A stretch of 64,000 nt of DNA from Streptomyces sp. NBC_01775 (GTDB lineage Bacteria > Actinomycetota > Actinomycetes > Streptomycetales > Streptomycetaceae). Of the stretch, positions 25,366 to 33,829 are shown piece by piece; the stretch's first letter is position 1; each line of letters opens with the position of its first letter. The position numbers and the translations under genes were made by a program. The notes beneath the pieces were generated by a model, which was given only the letters and a program-made list of their open reading frames with translations, made no database searches and was not told where the DNA came from. The stretch is from contig NZ_CP109104.1 in the NCBI RefSeq assembly GCF_035917675.1, positions 1,674,001-1,738,000 on the forward strand, given 5' to 3'.

Positions 25366-26349
25366 TCAGCCCCGCCCCAGCGCTCTGGGCGAATGGGCCC
25401 GCGCTATCTTCCTGGCGGGAAGAGTCGCCGAATCTCCCGGCCCTCCCTCCGCACCCCTCTTCCTCTTCAGGCCTTCAGGCTGAAGCCCGCGCGCCGCGGC
25501 GGCGCGACCGGCCTGGAGGTCCGCCTGCTTCTGCTTGTCGGACGTCGCCTGCCTGTGATGGGCCGCGTTGGCGAGCTTCGCCACGTTGGGCAGGTTGTTG
25601 GTGTCGTACGCCCTCTTGTAGAAGGGATTCTTGTTGATCAACTCCAGTGCGGCGTTCTGCACCGCCAGCTGTCGCGCTTTGCCTAGTGGCGTCTTGGCGA
25701 GTTCCTCGTAGCGCTGGTAGGCCGGATTCTGGAGGGGCTGTCGCTGCCTCTGGGAGGGCTGCGGCGGGCCCTGCTGGTACCCCTGGAAAAGCTGCTGGTA
25801 CCCCTGGGAGAACTGCTGGGGCTGCGGCGGCCCCTGCTGGTATCCCGGAGGGCCCTGCCGGTACCCCTGGGAGAACTGCTGGGGCTGCGGCGGGCCCTGC
25901 TGGTACCCCGGAAGGAATGGCTGGTCCTGCTGGTGCTGCTGGTACGGCGGAGGGGGCTGCTCGAACCGCTGGTAGGGCTCCTCGCCAGTCACCAGAGACC
26001 TGACGCCCTCCCGCATGTCGCCCCGCGCGTTCCGCAACGACTGCCGTATGGAGCGGATCATTGAGGCTATTCGCCCCGTTCCGGCGCCACGGGACCGGCT
26101 CTGTTCCTCTTCCTGGTTCTCCTGTTCGGCATGCGCCATGTCGCCGGCCACCATTTGCTGGGCCAGCATCCGGTCGCCTGAGATCTGCGAGGCGTTGCTC
26201 TCCTCGGAGCGCATCTGCCGGGCCAAGGTGTCATCGGCGCGAATCTGCCCGTTGCGACTCTGCGCGGCGATACGCATGTCGTGTTGGAGCATTTCCTGCG
26301 CGAGCCGCTTGGCGTCGAAGGCGGGCTGCTGATCGGCCGGCGGTGGCAT
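25366..26349 (-). CDS. Gln/Pro-rich repeat protein, unknown function
   Basis: 327 residues that I do not recognise. Residues 1-85 are polar and helical, with a repeated heptad-like pattern (RLAQEMLQHDMRIAAQSRNG, DDTLARQMRSEE, DRMLAQQMVAGDMAHAEQE) that may be a coiled coil. Residues about 140-215 are GYQQGPPQPQQFSQ repeats. The C-terminus (TPLGKARQLAVQNAALELIN, KRAYDTNNLPNVAKLANAAH) is helical and basic, with a KRKR cluster. No signal peptide or membrane helix. AGGAGG lies about 10 bases before ATG 26349. Low-complexity make-up and position match the gene at 20948-22213; both could be substrates or accessory factors of the secretion sets. No function is assigned. Confidence 0.65.
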   Translation of the reverse strand: MPPPADQQPAFDAKRLAQEMLQHDMRIAAQSRNGQIRADDTLARQMRSEESNASQISGDRMLAQQMVAGDMAHAEQENQEEEQSRSRGAGTGRIASMIRSIRQSLRNARGDMREGVRSLVTGEEPYQRFEQPPPPYQQHQQDQPFLPGYQQGPPQPQQFSQGYRQGPPGYQQGPPQPQQFSQGYQQLFQGYQQGPPQPSQRQRQPLQNPAYQRYEELAKTPLGKARQLAVQNAALELINKNPFYKRAYDTNNLPNVAKLANAAHHRQATSDKQKQADLQAGRAAAARGLQPEGLKRKRGAEGGPGDSATLPARKIARAHSPRALGRG

Positions 26350-26491
26350 AGGAACCGTCCTCCTTGTCGTAGCGACCGATGCTTCTGTAGAACACGGGCC
26401 GTCGGGGACACCGGTTCACTCGCGTGCCGAAAAAAGTCAGAGTGAGCCGTGCGTGGCATCCATACGCCATGGTTCGAGGTACGACGCCGGC

Positions 26492-26513
26492 CCTGAGCCG
26501 CTGCGGGCTCAGG
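26492..26513 (-). terminator. Likely terminator downstream of the lectin gene
   Basis: CCTGAGCC (26492-26499) and GGCTCAGG (26506-26513) form an 8-bp perfect stem with a 6-base loop, 47 bases beyond the stop of the lectin gene. The rest of 26350-26559 would hold the promoter of the Gln/Pro-rich gene. I see no other feature there. Confidence 0.5.
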
Positions 26514-26559
26514 ACTGACGCCGTCTCAGAGCTGACGCCGGCTCAAGGCCGGTGCCCGT

Positions 26560-28074
26560 TCACACTTTCCGGAAGCGCCACTGGTGGTCGCCCTTGTCGC
26601 TACAGCCGAAAATCGTGAGGCGGGCGTGGGGATCCTGTCCCCGGTCGGCCACATCGAGGCACAGGTTGCCGCTCTGCTCGTTGCGAATGAAGTACGTCCC
26701 GTTGGACCGCCTGTCGAACCACCACAGCTGGTTGTCCCCGATGGAACCGCAGTGGGCCTCGTTCACCGGTGTGGTGTTCGGGGCGGGGCCGCGGCCGGGA
26801 AGGTCCAGGCACAGGTTGTCCTTGACATTGCGGATCAGATAGAGGTTGGCGCCGTCGGGCCCCGTACCTTTTCCACGGAGGTCCAGGCTCCACCGCTGGT
26901 TGTCGCTGCTGGACGTGTTGCAAGGGCCTTGCTGGACCTGGCCCAGCGGCCTGCCCTCGTTGATGCCGGGGATGTCCAGGCACTTGCGGGTATACCGGTT
27001 CAAGACCGTGATGGTCCCGGAGGGGATGGTGGCCTTGTCCACGGCTGCCTTGGGCTTGTTTCCCGGCCTGTCACCGTCGCCGCTCGGGGGTTTCGTCGGG
27101 TCCGACTCGTCGGAACCCTCGTCTCCGGAATCCTCGCTTCCTGAGTCGCGAGACTCCGAACCACCAGCGGACTTCGACTTCTTCTTGTCCTTCTTGGACG
27201 GTTCGGGCTCGGACTTGGGGGTCCCGGAAGGAGACCCGGTGGGGAATCCCGGCGAGGACGGGCGCACTGTGCCCGACGGGCCGCCGTGCTTCTTGTTCTT
27301 CGGACCGTCTTCGGTCTTCTGAGTCGCCCCGCTCGCCGTCTCGTCACCGCCCGAACCGGCTATCGCCAGTGGAGTCGTGACGAGCGCAGCCACCGCCACG
27401 GCCGTCGCGGCGACGACCCACGGCTTCTTGAGCAGACTGCTCGCCTCGAACTCCTCGTCCGACCCGCGCGTTCCCCCCTTCCCTTTCCCACCGACGCCGC
27501 CGGCAGAGATCCGGGGAATCGACGGCCTCGGAATCGACGGCCTCGGAATCGACGGCCTCGGAATCGAGGGCCTCGGAATCGACGGCGCGGGGATCCCCCG
27601 TTTGGGCGGCTCCTCGGACGCCGACGCGTTCAGGTGTCCCGGTGCGCCGGGCGTCTTCTCCTCCCCGGCCGCCTTGACGTCTCCGGCCGACGGGCCGGCC
27701 ACGGCCTCGGCCGTGCCGGTCCCGGCCGCCGTGCCGGCCGCCGCTGCCGGGCCGTCCCCGGAGGACGAGCCGTCGCCTCCGGCCGGGGACCCGGCGCCCT
27801 CCTCCAGGACCCGGCTGGAGCCGTCCGGGGCGACCTCGATGTGCACGGCATAGCCCGTCGAGGGGTTGGCGATGGCCGCCGTGACGGTGGCCTCGCGGAC
27901 GTGCGCATACCCCTGGAGCGTGTCGAGTATCGCGCTGTCGAGCGGCTGGTCTCCCAGTACCGGGATCGGCTCACCGTCGATGGTGGCGGCACCGTCACCG
28001 GTGATGACCACCTTGAAGGGGGCAGGCTGCCCCGGTGGCGCCCCCGACAACTGCATTTCTCCGTCCTCGCTCAT
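26560..28074 (-). CDS. Membrane-anchored protein: shared N-terminal module plus ricin B-type lectin domain
   Basis: 504 residues. The N-terminal module (residues about 15-90, FKVVITGDGAATIDG to IEVAPDGSSRVL) is shared with the TPR-like proteins at 8362 and 36327. Then come an Ala/Gly linker, five I-P-R-P-S repeats, one membrane helix (PWVVAATAVAVAALVTTPLA) preceded by basic LLKKP, and a charged Ser/Lys/Asp linker. The C-terminal beta-trefoil lectin carries three QxW-like motifs (DNQRWSLD, DNQLWWFD, DHQWRFRK). The charge pattern puts the module inside the cell and the lectin outside, probably binding glycans. ATG 28074 has AGGAAG nine bases upstream; the longer GTG 28113 form lacks one. It follows the set B core with a 263-base gap that holds no other gene. 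Confidence 0.8.
   Translation of the reverse strand: MSEDGEMQLSGAPPGQPAPFKVVITGDGAATIDGEPIPVLGDQPLDSAILDTLQGYAHVREATVTAAIANPSTGYAVHIEVAPDGSSRVLEEGAGSPAGGDGSSSGDGPAAAAGTAAGTGTAEAVAGPSAGDVKAAGEEKTPGAPGHLNASASEEPPKRGIPAPSIPRPSIPRPSIPRPSIPRPSIPRISAGGVGGKGKGGTRGSDEEFEASSLLKKPWVVAATAVAVAALVTTPLAIAGSGGDETASGATQKTEDGPKNKKHGGPSGTVRPSSPGFPTGSPSGTPKSEPEPSKKDKKKSKSAGGSESRDSGSEDSGDEGSDESDPTKPPSGDGDRPGNKPKAAVDKATIPSGTITVLNRYTRKCLDIPGINEGRPLGQVQQGPCNTSSSDNQRWSLDLRGKGTGPDGANLYLIRNVKDNLCLDLPGRGPAPNTTPVNEAHCGSIGDNQLWWFDRRSNGTYFIRNEQSGNLCLDVADRGQDPHARLTIFGCSDKGDHQWRFRKV
27515..27589. repeat. 15-bp in-frame tandem repeat in the lectin gene
   Basis: Five copies of GGAATCGACGGCCTC (plus-strand reading), the fourth and fifth with changes. 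They encode the I-P-R-P-S spacer before the membrane helix. Near identity suggests recent expansion. Confidence 0.85.
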
Positions 28075-28337
28075 ATGAACCCACTTCCTGACGTTCGCTT
28101 GCAAGGAACTCACAAGTCGAAACGGCCACTTGGGCGGATCGGTTCAGACCCGGCCCGAGTGCCCGGCATCCACCGCGCACGCTGAGGTCCGGGCCCGGCC
28201 GCCAATCGGGTGGTGGGTGGTGGCCGGGCCCGGTTTCTCGAAGGCCGCCGTGGGGGGGGAACGACCTCGTGTCCCTCTCTACGGCGCGAGCGGCGGGACG
28301 GTTCAGTCCACCGCTGCCGCACCTCGCGCGACCTGGC

Positions 28338-29846
28338 TCACTTGTTCCACCTCTTGTTGGTGTTGTTGACCGCCAACTCCCCCGGTGTCAGGTCCACATG
28401 GAGCGGGATCCCGGGGCGGCTGCCGACCTTGATGAGGAAGTTGCCGAGGCCCGGCGGGTCGGCCTGGCGGCTGCGGGCGCTGTCCCACGCCGGGGGCGTC
28501 GACCAGTCCACGAGCAGCCGCTTCTCGACCTCCGTCAGCTCCACCACCTGGGAGAGTTGGGGCATCTCGGCCGGCGGCAGGCCCGCGCAGACCACCATGC
28601 CCGAGCGTTCCACGAAGCCCTTGGCCTTGATGCGGTCCTCCTCCGTGGGCAGGGCGAGCAGGTCACCGATGGTGTGGGTGACCATGGCCAGGCCCACGCC
28701 GCGCTGGCGGTCCAGGCGGGTGAGGGCGTTGACGCGGTCGACCAGGCCCCGGCCGGCTTGCAGCACCCGCCACAGCTCGTCCATGACCAGGAAGTAGTTG
28801 CGCTGCGGCTCCAGCCCGGCATCCGCGAGGGCGTGCGCGGCGGAGACCGCGCCGAAGCCGTAGGACCAGCAGGACAGCAGCGCGGCGGCCTGGAGCACGG
28901 TCTCGCTGTCGTCGATGTTGCTGATGTCGAAGCACACCGGCCGGTCGAGCTTCATCGGCTCCGTCGTCGGGCGGGCGAAGGAGTCGCCCAGCAGGCCGTC
29001 CCCCAGCAGCGCCGTGAGTGAGGCTTCCAGGTTCTCGGTGATGTCCCAGTACCGCGAGATGTCGCCGCGGTCGAGGGCGACGGAGCGCAGCGTCTCCGGG
29101 GCGTCCTTGATGACCTGCACCAGGTCCGCGAGCACCGGCGTCTTGTCGGGGCCGTGCCGGTCGTCGAGGATGTCGAGCGCCGCGGCCAGGAGCGTCTCCT
29201 CGCGGTCGGTCGGCGGCTCGCCGCGCAGAATGGTCACCAGTGCCGAGACCATGTGGAGGCGGCGGCTGTTGGTGCCGGCGATGAGTTGACGGCGCGCGGA
29301 GCCGGTGAGGCGGGCAGCCGCCGCGGTGGACTCGCCGGGGTCGAGGACGTTGAGGTGCCCGCGCCCCCGGCCCAGGCTGATGACCTGCCCGCCGATCTCC
29401 CTGATCAGGTCGACGTAGTCGGGCTTGAGGTCGCCGAAGATGAGCGGGTGGACGCCGTAGCCGGACAGGCCGAGCGCCATCCGCCGCACCACGGTGGACT
29501 TGCCGAGCCCGGGGCGGCCGAGCACGAACATCGAGGGGTTGGCGAGCAGGCCCGTGCGCATGAACCAGCTCACCGGGTCGCAGCACACCGTGGCCCCGGA
29601 GTCCAGGTCGCGGCCGAGCGGCACTCCGACCATGGGGGTTCCGGCACCGGCGCCGAACGGCCACAGGCCGCAGACCTGTACGGAGGTGCCACGCCATTCG
29701 GGAGCGGGGTCGACGTAGCCGACCGTGCCGCCGCCCCGGCCGGGCCAGCCCCGCGCCGTGGGCTGCGGTCGGCGGGCGGGATCGGGCTGGCCCGCGCGGG
29801 CCTTGTCGGGCTTGCGTGCCCGGGTCTTCTCTGCCTTGCGTGCCAT
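28338..29846 (-). CDS. VirB4-like ATPase, C-terminal half, set B
   Basis: 502 residues, homologous along its whole length to 16012-17595. It begins with a basic tail (ARKAEKTRARKPDKARAG), then VQVCGLWPFGAGAGTPMVGV. Walker A is GRPGLGKSTVV near residue 110, LIFGDLKPDY follows, and Walker B is YFLVMDELWR near residue 350. The late VTHTIGDLLAL and FVERSGMVVCAGLP segments match set A. ATG 29846 follows GGAGG by 6 bases and lies 14 bases after the upstream stop. As in set A it lacks the N-terminal VirB4 half. No coupling-protein gene follows it. Confidence 0.86.
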   Translation of the reverse strand: MARKAEKTRARKPDKARAGQPDPARRPQPTARGWPGRGGGTVGYVDPAPEWRGTSVQVCGLWPFGAGAGTPMVGVPLGRDLDSGATVCCDPVSWFMRTGLLANPSMFVLGRPGLGKSTVVRRMALGLSGYGVHPLIFGDLKPDYVDLIREIGGQVISLGRGRGHLNVLDPGESTAAAARLTGSARRQLIAGTNSRRLHMVSALVTILRGEPPTDREETLLAAALDILDDRHGPDKTPVLADLVQVIKDAPETLRSVALDRGDISRYWDITENLEASLTALLGDGLLGDSFARPTTEPMKLDRPVCFDISNIDDSETVLQAAALLSCWSYGFGAVSAAHALADAGLEPQRNYFLVMDELWRVLQAGRGLVDRVNALTRLDRQRGVGLAMVTHTIGDLLALPTEEDRIKAKGFVERSGMVVCAGLPPAEMPQLSQVVELTEVEKRLLVDWSTPPAWDSARSRQADPPGLGNFLIKVGSRPGIPLHVDLTPGELAVNNTNKRWNK

Positions 29847-29860
29847 CGGGTCCTCCAGAG

Positions 29861-31360
29861 CTACATCGCGTCGCGAACGGTCTGCGGCAGGGCGGTGTGC
29901 AGCGGCAGCACCAGGCCCAGTGGAAGTGCCGCGGCGAACGCGGCGGCCTGCGAGCCGTAGACGGGCCGCACCGCGATACGCGCCGCGGGCGCCAGGTTGT
30001 CCACCGCGGCGCCCGCCCGGGGCAGGTCCTCGGCCGAGTCGACGGTGGCGGTGATCAGCATTCCGAACTGGATCAGCCCGTGTCCCTGGGCCTGTTCCTC
30101 GGCCGCCTTCCTCGCCGCCACCACCTCCGCGTCGTCGCTCGCGCGTCCGATCGGCGACTGCTGGGCGGTGAACAGGGCGTTCTTGTAGTCCTGTTGGACA
30201 ACGCGGGCGCTCTCGGCCCGGCTGTGCGGGCGGTACAGCAGGGTGACCCGCTTGCGGGCGATGTCGCGGTTGGGCTGCACCAGACCGGTCAGTACGTTGG
30301 AGAGCACCTCGCCCTGGGGGGCCTGGGTCATGGCCCAGGTGACGCTGTAGACCCCGTCGTGCCGGTAGTGGTCCCACGCCTCCTCGGCCGCTGTGGGGCC
30401 CGCCTCGTCCCAGGTCAGCCCGCTGCCGCCGGCGGCGCGCGCCTCCTCCACCAGCTGCGCGACGGTCGGGTCGTAGGCGACCCGCACCGCCTCCGCGAGC
30501 TCGGTCGTCGTCATCGGGACGGCCGTTCCGGCGCCGGTCATGGACAGCCCGGCGGTCAGCCCCGGCAGGCGGGTGCCGATGTGGACCGCCATGTCCTCGA
30601 AGTTGCGCCGCGGGGCGCCGGCGCGGGCCGCGCCGGAGTACGTCAACGCGATCCGGGTGCTGATCTGTGCCGAGCCGCTGGGGTAGGCGGCGAGCACGTC
30701 CCGGAGCATCTCCCGCGCCAGATCCGGGGCGTCATCGACGGAGTTGTGGTGAATCTCCTGGTGGAGCCGGACGCCGGAGTCGGGGGCCGTCTCCACGGTG
30801 ACGCCGACGGCGACGAGTCCCGGTTCCGTGCCCAGCGCCGACAGCCACTGGCCCCAGTGGGCCACCCAGGTGTCGACCTGCCGCTCGTCGACCAGGGCCG
30901 CACCGTCCGCGTCGCAGGACAGGACGACGGTGTGGTGGTTGGTCGCCGGAATGCTGATCACGGCGAAGGGGCGGCCGTAGCCGTCCTGCGCCTCGTTCAG
31001 GGAGGATTGCGCGGCCAGACCGGGCAGCCGGCAGGTGCCGTCCCCGGCCCGGCCCACCGGGCCCGAGCGGTACAGGTTGCCGCCGGAGGAAACGGTGCGC
31101 CGCCAGGCCAGCCGGACCGCGACGCGCTGCATCAGCGTACGGCCGTGCCGGTCGCGTACGGCCAGCGGAGCCATGGCCGCCGCCAGTACGACGGCCAGCA
31201 CCACCGCGGCCCAGATGGAGAACAGCGTGGTGAGGACGACGGCGATCAGACCGCCGAACACCAGCAAGGTCGCCCCCAGGGACAAGCCCCGCAGTCCGGA
31301 GGTGCGCGGCTTGCGGAAGTTGCCGTAGGTGCGCGGGGTGTGTACTTCAATCGCTGCCAC
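29861..31360 (-). CDS. SCO6880-like protein: PrgI-type membrane domain plus VirB4 N-terminal-like domain, set B
   Basis: About 499 residues, the partner of 14522-16015. It has the same TYGNFRKPRTSG start, two membrane helices (about residues 25-70), and the same ending pattern (GMLITATVDSAEDLPRAGAA, QAAAFAAALPLGLVLP). I chose GTG 31360 because AGAGGGA precedes it and the N-terminus then aligns with the set A copy. ATG 31381, seven codons upstream, is the alternative. The gene overlaps the end of the VirB6-like gene. It probably supplies the VirB4 N-terminal function together with 28338-29846. Confidence 0.77.
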   Translation of the reverse strand: MAAIEVHTPRTYGNFRKPRTSGLRGLSLGATLLVFGGLIAVVLTTLFSIWAAVVLAVVLAAAMAPLAVRDRHGRTLMQRVAVRLAWRRTVSSGGNLYRSGPVGRAGDGTCRLPGLAAQSSLNEAQDGYGRPFAVISIPATNHHTVVLSCDADGAALVDERQVDTWVAHWGQWLSALGTEPGLVAVGVTVETAPDSGVRLHQEIHHNSVDDAPDLAREMLRDVLAAYPSGSAQISTRIALTYSGAARAGAPRRNFEDMAVHIGTRLPGLTAGLSMTGAGTAVPMTTTELAEAVRVAYDPTVAQLVEEARAAGGSGLTWDEAGPTAAEEAWDHYRHDGVYSVTWAMTQAPQGEVLSNVLTGLVQPNRDIARKRVTLLYRPHSRAESARVVQQDYKNALFTAQQSPIGRASDDAEVVAARKAAEEQAQGHGLIQFGMLITATVDSAEDLPRAGAAVDNLAPAARIAVRPVYGSQAAAFAAALPLGLVLPLHTALPQTVRDAM

Positions 31361-32663
31361 GGGATTCCCTCTGCTGGTCATCGTTGTATCGGTGAGTCGT
31401 TGGCGTGGAGGAGATCAGCTCCTCATCAGGGGGGCCTTCGGATTCCGGCTGCTCCTCGGAGCGGTCCCGCACGGCCACCGGAGGCGCTTGCCGGGCGCGC
31501 TCGTTGACGGTGGCCGCTGTGTACTCGCCGCCCGTGGCCGTGGTCGGCCCCCCGGAACCGGGCGCGGACCGGCCCCCTCTGCCCGCGGTGCTGTGCGCAC
31601 CGGTGGCGTCGGTCCGTCCTCCGACCACGGTGGCCCCGGAGACCGATCGGCCGGCGGCGAGACCGCGCAGATGCGGAACGGTCTGCGCGCCGGTGGCCAC
31701 GGTCTGGCCGCCGCTGCCGGCACCGGACTTGGCGCCGCGCCCCATCCCCGAGAGCGTCGTCTGCGCGACGGGGGCCGCGAGCCGTAGCAGCGCGGGCAGG
31801 GTGAAGCAGGCCAGCACCAGCAGGACGACACCGGAGACCATGGAGATGATCTCGTTGCCCTCTCCGCCTTGTTCCTGGCCGCCGGTCATCGAGAAGGCTG
31901 CCGCGTACACGATCGCGGCGGTCGGCTTGTAGAGCACGAAGGCCAGCAGCCAGCCCACGGACTTGCGGAACCAGGCCCGGCCGGCCGGGGTGGCGCTCGC
32001 CGCGGCGGACAGCGGGAGCGTGCCGGCGAGGATCACCAGCATGGCCACCCGGACGATCATGAGGGCGATCTGGGCCAGGCTGGCGCAGATCACCAGCAGA
32101 GACATGATCAGGACCAGGAACGAGGAATCCGCGTCCCCGAGGGAGAGCATGGCCGAGACGCGGTTGTCGAACTCGGTCACACACTGCTGGACCGGCTGGC
32201 CGTCCGGGCTGATCTGCTTGCAGCCCATGGACCTGTCGATGATCCAGACGCTGAACTTGTCCCCCGCCACGGTCAGCAGATTGACGGCGGCCACCCCGGC
32301 CGAGGAGACGACGATCAGGTTCAGCAGGCCTTGCAGGGCCTGCCTGCCGGGTTCGCTGCGGCGCTGCCAGGCGATGTGCCCGGCCGCGATGAGCAGGCAC
32401 AGCACGGCGGTGAACGAGGTGAACCACAAGGTGGAGCCGTGCAGGAACGCCGCAGGCCCGGTGTCGTAGCTGAGGTCGGGGGACTTGATGTCCGTCCACG
32501 CGCTGCCGAGCGCCTTGACGGTGGAGCCCGCCGCCTTGGCGGCGCTGTCCACGATGTTGTCGAACGCGCTGTCGCCGAGGTCCTTCGGGCCCGTGCCCTC
32601 CCCCTCGCCCACGCAGTAGCCGCCCACGGTGGGGCGCACAAAGCCGAAGTCGCAGCCCGCCAT
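31347..32663 (-). CDS. VirB6/TrbL-like polytopic channel protein, set B
   Basis: 438 residues. Hydrophobic segments include WFTSFTAVLCLLIAAGHIAW, LNLIVVSSAGVAAVNLL, SSFLVLIMSLLVICASLAQI, VAMLVILAGTLPLSAAAS and VSGVVLLVLACFTLPALL. The WFRKSVGWLLAFVLYKPTAA segment matches the set A copy. The C-terminal 130 residues are a polar Gly/Thr/Ala-rich tail, shorter and less glycine-pure than in set A. ATG 32663 overlaps the upstream stop (TGATG). The extracytoplasmic N-terminal part has several cysteines (GCDFGF, GGYCVGEG, MGCKQ, QQCVTE). Confidence 0.8.
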   Translation of the reverse strand: MAGCDFGFVRPTVGGYCVGEGEGTGPKDLGDSAFDNIVDSAAKAAGSTVKALGSAWTDIKSPDLSYDTGPAAFLHGSTLWFTSFTAVLCLLIAAGHIAWQRRSEPGRQALQGLLNLIVVSSAGVAAVNLLTVAGDKFSVWIIDRSMGCKQISPDGQPVQQCVTEFDNRVSAMLSLGDADSSFLVLIMSLLVICASLAQIALMIVRVAMLVILAGTLPLSAAASATPAGRAWFRKSVGWLLAFVLYKPTAAIVYAAAFSMTGGQEQGGEGNEIISMVSGVVLLVLACFTLPALLRLAAPVAQTTLSGMGRGAKSGAGSGGQTVATGAQTVPHLRGLAAGRSVSGATVVGGRTDATGAHSTAGRGGRSAPGSGGPTTATGGEYTAATVNERARQAPPVAVRDRSEEQPESEGPPDEELISSTPTTHRYNDDQQRESRGSD

Positions 32664-33478
32664 CACACACCACCCCAGCTGACGTATCCGGCGAGGGAGT
32701 CGACCGCGGTGGGCGCCGTCGGGTCGGCCGGGTACTCCAGCCGCCAGTCCCCGTCCTTCCACAGCACCGTCGTCGTCGCGGCCTGCATCCGGCCGTCCGG
32801 GAACCGCCACACTGTCTGGATCACCGCCGTGCTGCTGGTGTACGTGACGAACTTGAAGCCGGCGATCTGCCCCTGTCCCGCGCCGTCCTGGGACTTGGGG
32901 TCCGCCGTGCTCTCCGACTTGGTCCGTGCGGCGATGTAGGACTTCCGGCCCGCGCCGACGGTCTGAGCACGCGTCACCTTCAGCCAGTCGTCGGCGGCCA
33001 GGTACCGCACGCTGATCTGGCTGGTCGCCAGCAGGGCGCCGACGGGGGTGTGCGCGTAACAGCGCGCGACGTCCTCGTCCATCACGGCCGGGCCCGCGGC
33101 CTTCGACGCGGGAAGGGCGACGGTGTGGAACAGCTTCCAGCCCACGCCCTTGGGCGCCGCGGTGGGCACGTCCCTTTGCCGGTCCGCCAGTCGGGGACAT
33201 GACGCGCCGCCGCCGTCCGTGGACACCGACGGCGGCGATTCCGTGGCGCCATCGCCCGGCTGCGGTGTCCCCGTCTCCGACGCCGAGGCGGCGGTGGAGC
33301 CGTCACCCCGGCCGGAGGAGTCGGAGGTGAAGAGGACCACCGACCCGATGACGACTACGAAGCCGATGAACGCGGCTGCGAGGACGAAGCCGCTCCGCAG
33401 CCACGGGCTGCGCGGCTCGTCGGTGCCTGCGCGGTCCGCGGGCTCTGCCATGTCCCTCCCCATCCCTGAGATCCGCAT
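32663..33478 (-). CDS. Single-pass anchored protein in VirB8-like position, set B
   Basis: 271 residues: one N-terminal membrane helix (FVLAAAFIGFVVVIGSVVLF, residues about 30-50), a Ser/Thr/Pro/Gly-rich linker, then a domain homologous to 12269-13108 (VARCYAHTPVGALLATSQIS, GRKSYIAARTKSES, TTTVLWKDGDWRLEY). Topology and place before the VirB6-like gene suggest a VirB8/TcpC-like channel part; the fold is unproven. ATG 33478 has GGGAG five bases upstream; ATG 33451 with GGGGAGGG is an alternative start. Confidence 0.65.
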   Translation of the reverse strand: MRISGMGRDMAEPADRAGTDEPRSPWLRSGFVLAAAFIGFVVVIGSVVLFTSDSSGRGDGSTAASASETGTPQPGDGATESPPSVSTDGGGASCPRLADRQRDVPTAAPKGVGWKLFHTVALPASKAAGPAVMDEDVARCYAHTPVGALLATSQISVRYLAADDWLKVTRAQTVGAGRKSYIAARTKSESTADPKSQDGAGQGQIAGFKFVTYTSSTAVIQTVWRFPDGRMQAATTTVLWKDGDWRLEYPADPTAPTAVDSLAGYVSWGGV

Positions 33479-33508
33479 GTGCTCTCCCAGCTAATTACTG
33501 ACGCGCCG

Positions 33509-33817
33509 TCAGACCAGCGCGCCGACGACGCCGGAGGCGGAGCCGACGAGCACGCATGCCCCCAGCACCAGGCCCAGCCCCTTGACGTGCTCGCGACCGC
33601 CGCCCTTCGAGTGGTCGACGGCCATGCGCGCGGCGACGCCGAAGATGCCCGCGACACACAGCGCGGTGACGGTCCAGGCCACCCACTTGAGCACCGTCAC
33701 CAGGCCGTCGGCTCCGGGCGGCGCCGCGCCGCCGCCGACGTCCGGAGGGCCGGAGGGGGCCGCGAGGTAGGTGAGGTGATGCGAGGCGTCCGAGACGGCC
33801 GCCAACAGACTGGACAT
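33509..33817 (-). CDS. Small two-helix membrane protein, pilin-like, set B
   Basis: 102 residues. A 40-residue Gly/Pro-rich N-terminus is followed by two hydrophobic helices (VLKWVAWTVTALCVAGIFGV and LGLVLGACVLVGSASGVVGA) with a polar loop (MAVDHSKGGGREHVK). Topology and place match the two set A pilin-like proteins; sequence identity is low. GGGGAAAA precedes ATG 33817. It lies 12 bases after the DUF6668-like stop. Confidence 0.68.
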   Translation of the reverse strand: MSSLLAAVSDASHHLTYLAAPSGPPDVGGGAAPPGADGLVTVLKWVAWTVTALCVAGIFGVAARMAVDHSKGGGREHVKGLGLVLGACVLVGSASGVVGALV

Positions 33818-33829
33818 GCGGTTTTCCCC

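Noticed and set aside
25366-25500. KRKR cluster in the Gln/Pro-rich protein as a eukaryotic nuclear localisation signal
   Set aside because: A short basic cluster in a basic C-terminus is expected by chance; no other evidence points to a host target.
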